Positions 13,770 through 16,326 of a DNA stretch of 16,326 bases are shown one piece after another (the stretch's first letter is position 1; every line of letters begins with the position of its first letter). The position numbers and the translations under genes were made by a program. Below the pieces are notes generated by a model. That model was not told the DNA's origin, did no database searches, and saw only the letters and a list, made by a program, of their open reading frames with translations. Origin of the DNA: CAZHDI01 sp964531285 (GTDB taxonomy: Bacteria; Pseudomonadota; Alphaproteobacteria; JAJFIK01); NCBI GenBank assembly GCA_964531285.1, contig CAZHDI010000073.1, forward strand, positions 1 through 16,326. Direction: 5' to 3'.

Positions 13770-15590
13770 TCACTCCTCAGCCGCGCACAGGCCGTCCGCG
13801 AACGTGGCCCGGTACGGTTCGACTTCCTCGGCGGACCAGCCGGCCACGCCGTTGAACACACGGCACAGCATGGCATCGTCCGTGATCCGCTCATCGGCGC
13901 GCATCATGTCCAGCACATCCTGGGTGGTGATGGCCCCGGACTCCATGCGCACACCGCCGCCCGAGGGCGTATCGAACACGATCAGGTCACCATCGCTCCA
14001 AGGCGTCCAGCCGCCGCCGGGCTCCCCGGTGCGGGCAAAGCTGGACCATTGCGCGATCATCGTGTCCGAGAGCGCGACGCGGGTTTCTTCCGTCGACGCC
14101 GGGAAGGCAATCCGGTCGAGCGGCCCCAGCAGCCCGAACCGTCCGAAGACAAACGGAATTTCGATGGCATGGGCGGCGCCCAACAGGACCGACAGGTCGG
14201 TCCACAGGAAGCTGCCCTGCTCGTCCCAGTCGAACCGGTAGGCATAGAGATCGGTATGGCCGCCCGAGGCCATGGCCGCGAACGGACGGTCCACCGCCCG
14301 CACCCGCCACATCATGCTCTGATAATCGGAAACCGTCTCATAGAAAACCTTGTCCTTTGGCATGATAATCACACCGAAATAGTTGTTCACCAGGTCCGGG
14401 TTCAGCGCATTGAACAGGCGCGTCTCGTCCAGATTGGTCCCCGACATCACCGGCACCGCGTTGAAGGTTGCCGGCGAGGCGATCGCGTTTTCCATCGGTC
14501 CGTCCGGCAGCACGACCCCGTCGGAAATGACGCGCGGCATGGTCATCAATCCGGAATTCTCGTCCGCACCGCGATAAGGCGCATACACATCCTCGAGCGG
14601 CAGGCCGCGCAGCAAGGCCGCGATATCGGCCGCATCCGCGGTATCCTGGTCGCCCGCCGTGCGCCCGGCCGCATCGAGCATCTTGCCGACGGCCTCACGC
14701 GCCGGATTGGGCGTTGGCGCACCGCCGGTCCCTTCGGCTTGATCGAGCGGCATGGACGCAAAGGAGCCGCTTTGCAGGATCGCCCGGTGGAAGAGCCGCG
14801 CCGCGCGCGCCGACACGAGCAGGCTCGCCACATTATGGCCGCCCGCGCTTTCCCCGAAGATCGTGATGTTGTCCTCATCGCCGCCGAATGCGCCGATATT
14901 GTCGCGAATCCACTCCAGCGAGGCGATCAGATCCAGCGTGCCGAAATTCGCCGAGGCATCGTCCGCCGTCTGAGCGGTTTCGCGCAGCGCCGAATGGGCC
15001 AGCCAGCCGAGCGGCCCCAGACGATACTGCACCGTCACGACGATGACATTGCCATCGGCCGCCAGCTTGGCACCGTCATAATCGCTCGACCGGCCCCAGA
15101 CATTGCCGCCGCCATGGATCCAGACCATGACCGGCAGGCGCTCGTCGCCGAAAGGCACCGCGCCCGGATCGAAGGGCGGGGCATAAATGTTGAGATGCAG
15201 ACAATCCTCGTCGCCGACCAATGCACCGGGATCCCGCCCTTCGCCCTGGTCGAGCGCGTTGGAGACCTGGGGACAACGCGGCCCGAACGCCAGTGCCTCG
15301 AAAGTGCCCTCGAAATCGGCCGGCGGCCGGGGCGCCCGCCAGCGCAGATCGCCCACCGGCGCCGCGGCGAATGGAATACCGCGCCAGACATGGGTGCCCG
15401 CGACCACGCCGGTATCGGCATCGGTTACGAACCCAACAAGGCTCCCCTGATCAACCTCGCGCATGGTCACCGGATCGGCGACGGGGTCCGGAATGTCGCG
15501 CGGCGTCGAACAGGCGGCCAGACCCGCGAACAAAGCGCCCGCGAGTAATGCAATCAGCGCCGCGCGCGGCGCCAAGCTTGAGAAAGTCAT
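13770..15590 (-). CDS. Type-B carboxylesterase, predicted lipoprotein
   Basis: This 606-aa alpha/beta hydrolase would hydrolyse carboxylic esters outside the cytoplasm. The N-terminus is a lipoprotein signal (hydrophobic segment 9-25, lipobox LAAC with Cys27), predicting a lipid-anchored periplasmic or outer-membrane enzyme. The type-B layout is complete: GIPFAAAPVGDLRW (71-84), EDCLHLNIY (128-136), the oxyanion HGGGN (159-163), nucleophile Ser248 in FGESAGG, Glu389 in GTNLDETRLF and His474 in GAAHAIEIPFVFG. Family members hydrolyse acyl esters, carbamates or polyester fragments; substrate is not determined. ATG at 15590 has AGGGG 7 nt upstream, and the longer frame to 15788 is rejected. It diverges from a second acyl-CoA dehydrogenase, so released acyl groups could enter that pathway, which is inference. 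Confidence 0.93.
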   Translation of the reverse strand: MTFSSLAPRAALIALLAGALFAGLAACSTPRDIPDPVADPVTMREVDQGSLVGFVTDADTGVVAGTHVWRGIPFAAAPVGDLRWRAPRPPADFEGTFEALAFGPRCPQVSNALDQGEGRDPGALVGDEDCLHLNIYAPPFDPGAVPFGDERLPVMVWIHGGGNVWGRSSDYDGAKLAADGNVIVVTVQYRLGPLGWLAHSALRETAQTADDASANFGTLDLIASLEWIRDNIGAFGGDEDNITIFGESAGGHNVASLLVSARAARLFHRAILQSGSFASMPLDQAEGTGGAPTPNPAREAVGKMLDAAGRTAGDQDTADAADIAALLRGLPLEDVYAPYRGADENSGLMTMPRVISDGVVLPDGPMENAIASPATFNAVPVMSGTNLDETRLFNALNPDLVNNYFGVIIMPKDKVFYETVSDYQSMMWRVRAVDRPFAAMASGGHTDLYAYRFDWDEQGSFLWTDLSVLLGAAHAIEIPFVFGRFGLLGPLDRIAFPASTEETRVALSDTMIAQWSSFARTGEPGGGWTPWSDGDLIVFDTPSGGGVRMESGAITTQDVLDMMRADERITDDAMLCRVFNGVAGWSAEEVEPYRATFADGLCAAEE

Positions 15591-15613
15591 GGCAGTCCCC
15601 TCTGGTCGGTGTC

Positions 15614-15633
15614 GCGCAAGGCCCCCCTTGCGC
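15614..15633 (-). promoter_or_regulatory. Perfect 8-bp inverted repeat in the esterase leader
   Basis: The arms GCGCAAGG (15614-15621) and CCTTGCGC (15626-15633) enclose a 4-nt loop, about 24 nt upstream of the esterase start codon. A TAGGCT -10-like element on the minus strand (15646-15651) would put the repeat at roughly +6 to +25 of the transcript, a common operator position. It could also act as an mRNA hairpin affecting the nearby ribosome site. No U-tract follows on the minus strand. Confidence 0.45.
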
Positions 15634-15751
15634 CGGTTTTGCGGCAGCCTAGCACAGGAACGGGTCTCCCGCCGCCCTGCGGCTGTTCCTGCCATTGACG
15701 CTGCCAGCCCCCGCCGACACACTTCAGGTGACGACACTCGGTCAGCCGGAT

Positions 15752-15768
15752 TGCGCCTTTGAGGCGCA
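15752..15768 (+). other. Stem-loop in the leader of the second acyl-CoA dehydrogenase
   Basis: TGCGCC and GGCGCA (6-bp arms, 5-nt loop) lie 37 nt upstream of the ATG at 15806. The heptamer TTGCGCC occurs here (15751-15757) and in the esterase-side palindrome (15628-15634), which may point to related protein-binding half-sites or to chance in GC-rich DNA. A weak TTGACG (15695-15700) is the best -35 candidate on this strand. Confidence 0.3.
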
Positions 15769-15805
15769 TGGGCGGACCAAGCGTGCAACCGGGAGGATCA
15801 AACAT

Positions 15806-16326
15806 ATGTCAGGACATCTTGAAGCCTTTCGCGCCGAGACGCGCGCCTGGCTTGAGGAAAACTGCCCCCATTCCATGCGCACCCCGCCCAGTTCGGACGA
15901 CGACGTGGTCTGGGGCGGGCGCAAGCAGGTCATCAAGAACCCGGACGCCAAGCTGTGGCTGGAGCGGATGGGAGGACGGGGCTGGACCGCGCCCACCTGG
16001 CCCAAAGCCTATGGCGGCGGCGGTCTGTCCAAGGACGAAGCCAAGATCCTCGACGAGGAGATGCGGCGCATCAAGGCGCGCTCGCCCTTGTCGAGCTTCG
16101 GCATTTGGATGCTCGGCCCGGTGCTCCTGGAATACGGCACCGAAGAGCAGAAGCAGGAATTCATTCCGCCGATCGTGCGCGGTGAGATCCGCTGGTGCCA
16201 GGGCTATTCCGAACCGGGCGCCGGATCGGATCTTGCGGGTCTTCAGACCAAGGCCATCCCGGAGGGCGATGATTATGTGATCAACGGCCAGAAGGTCTGG
16301 ACCTCCTATGCCGATCAGGCCGACTG
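15806..16326 (+). CDS. Acyl-CoA dehydrogenase, N-terminal part (runs off the right edge)
   Basis: About 173 residues are visible. The N-terminal helical domain includes FRAETRAWLEENCP (8-21), WTAPTWPKAYGGGGLSKDEA (65-84) and a PVLLEYGTEEQKQEFIPPIV stretch; the beta-domain entry GYSEPGAGSDLAGLQTKA (133-150) and INGQKVWTSYAD (158-169) contact FAD and acyl-CoA. This is the typical ~390-aa acyl-CoA dehydrogenase type, shorter-format than the 603-aa enzyme at 9464. The catalytic Glu and C-terminal domain lie outside the window. ATG at 15806 follows GGGAGG by 9 nt. The gene diverges from the esterase across 215 nt. The acyl chain type handled (short, branched, steroid side-chain) cannot be judged. 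Confidence 0.94.
   Translation, partial: MSGHLEAFRAETRAWLEENCPHSMRTPPSSDDDVVWGGRKQVIKNPDAKLWLERMGGRGWTAPTWPKAYGGGGLSKDEAKILDEEMRRIKARSPLSSFGIWMLGPVLLEYGTEEQKQEFIPPIVRGEIRWCQGYSEPGAGSDLAGLQTKAIPEGDDYVINGQKVWTSYADQAD

Noticed and set aside
14049..15548. 499-codon plus-strand frame opposite the esterase
   Set aside because: The esterase has a complete catalytic triad and lipoprotein signal on the other strand; the antisense product is low-complexity His/Arg/Gly-rich sequence.

Overview
The window is a gene-dense stretch of a high-GC chromosome that is almost certainly alphaproteobacterial. The order xseB > ispA-like > dxs on one strand, with a histone-deacetylase-family gene just upstream, is a familiar alphaproteobacterial arrangement. 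The proteins also look alphaproteobacterial (Dxs, HSDL2-type SDR, DmdC-type acyl-CoA dehydrogenase), and the starts include GTG and TTG codons behind purine-rich Shine-Dalgarno sequences. I cannot name the genus. I see no tRNA, rRNA, IS element, phage gene or CRISPR array, so this reads as ordinary chromosome rather than an island.

Layout. (1) 1-7607, minus strand: eleven co-directional genes. In transcription order they are an MBL-fold hydrolase, a 78-aa two-helix membrane protein, a YbjQ-family protein, a type I methionine aminopeptidase, an HSDL2-type SDR, a VTT/DedA-family membrane protein, a histone-deacetylase-family amidohydrolase, a histidine phosphatase, xseB, an ispA-position polyprenyl-synthetase homologue, and the start of dxs, which runs off the left edge. 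A terminator-like hairpin plus U-tract lies between the histidine phosphatase and xseB. (2) 7746-9467, plus strand: an atypical SDR, a 2-hydroxychromene-2-carboxylate-isomerase/kappa-GST-like protein and a small membrane protein. They diverge from the MBL gene across a 138-bp region that carries a palindrome between two promoter-like sequences. (3) 9464-11275, minus: a 603-aa acyl-CoA dehydrogenase. (4) 11362-13754, plus: Sua5-type threonylcarbamoyl-AMP synthase overlapping by 4 nt an FAD-linked D-2-hydroxyacid dehydrogenase. (5) 13770-15590, minus: a type-B carboxylesterase lipoprotein. (6) 15806-end, plus: the N-terminal part of a second acyl-CoA dehydrogenase.

How it fits together. Housekeeping genes (isoprenoid precursor synthesis, exonuclease VII, N-terminal Met removal, t6A tRNA modification) are interleaved with acyl-CoA, ester, hydroxyacid and SDR enzymes. 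This suggests a bacterium that uses lipids or other hydrophobic carbon sources. The MBL, SDR and isomerase cluster looks like a small degradative module, but its substrate cannot be read from the sequence.

Most interesting. The protein in the ispA slot is full length and uninterrupted, yet several of the best-conserved catalytic residues of farnesyl diphosphate synthases are changed: the first Asp of motif I, most of the second DDxxD, the GGKR lysine and the GK(A/S)T lysine. It therefore looks like a retained but functionally altered paralogue rather than a normal IspA. I do not see a clear new multi-gene system; the other points are smaller.
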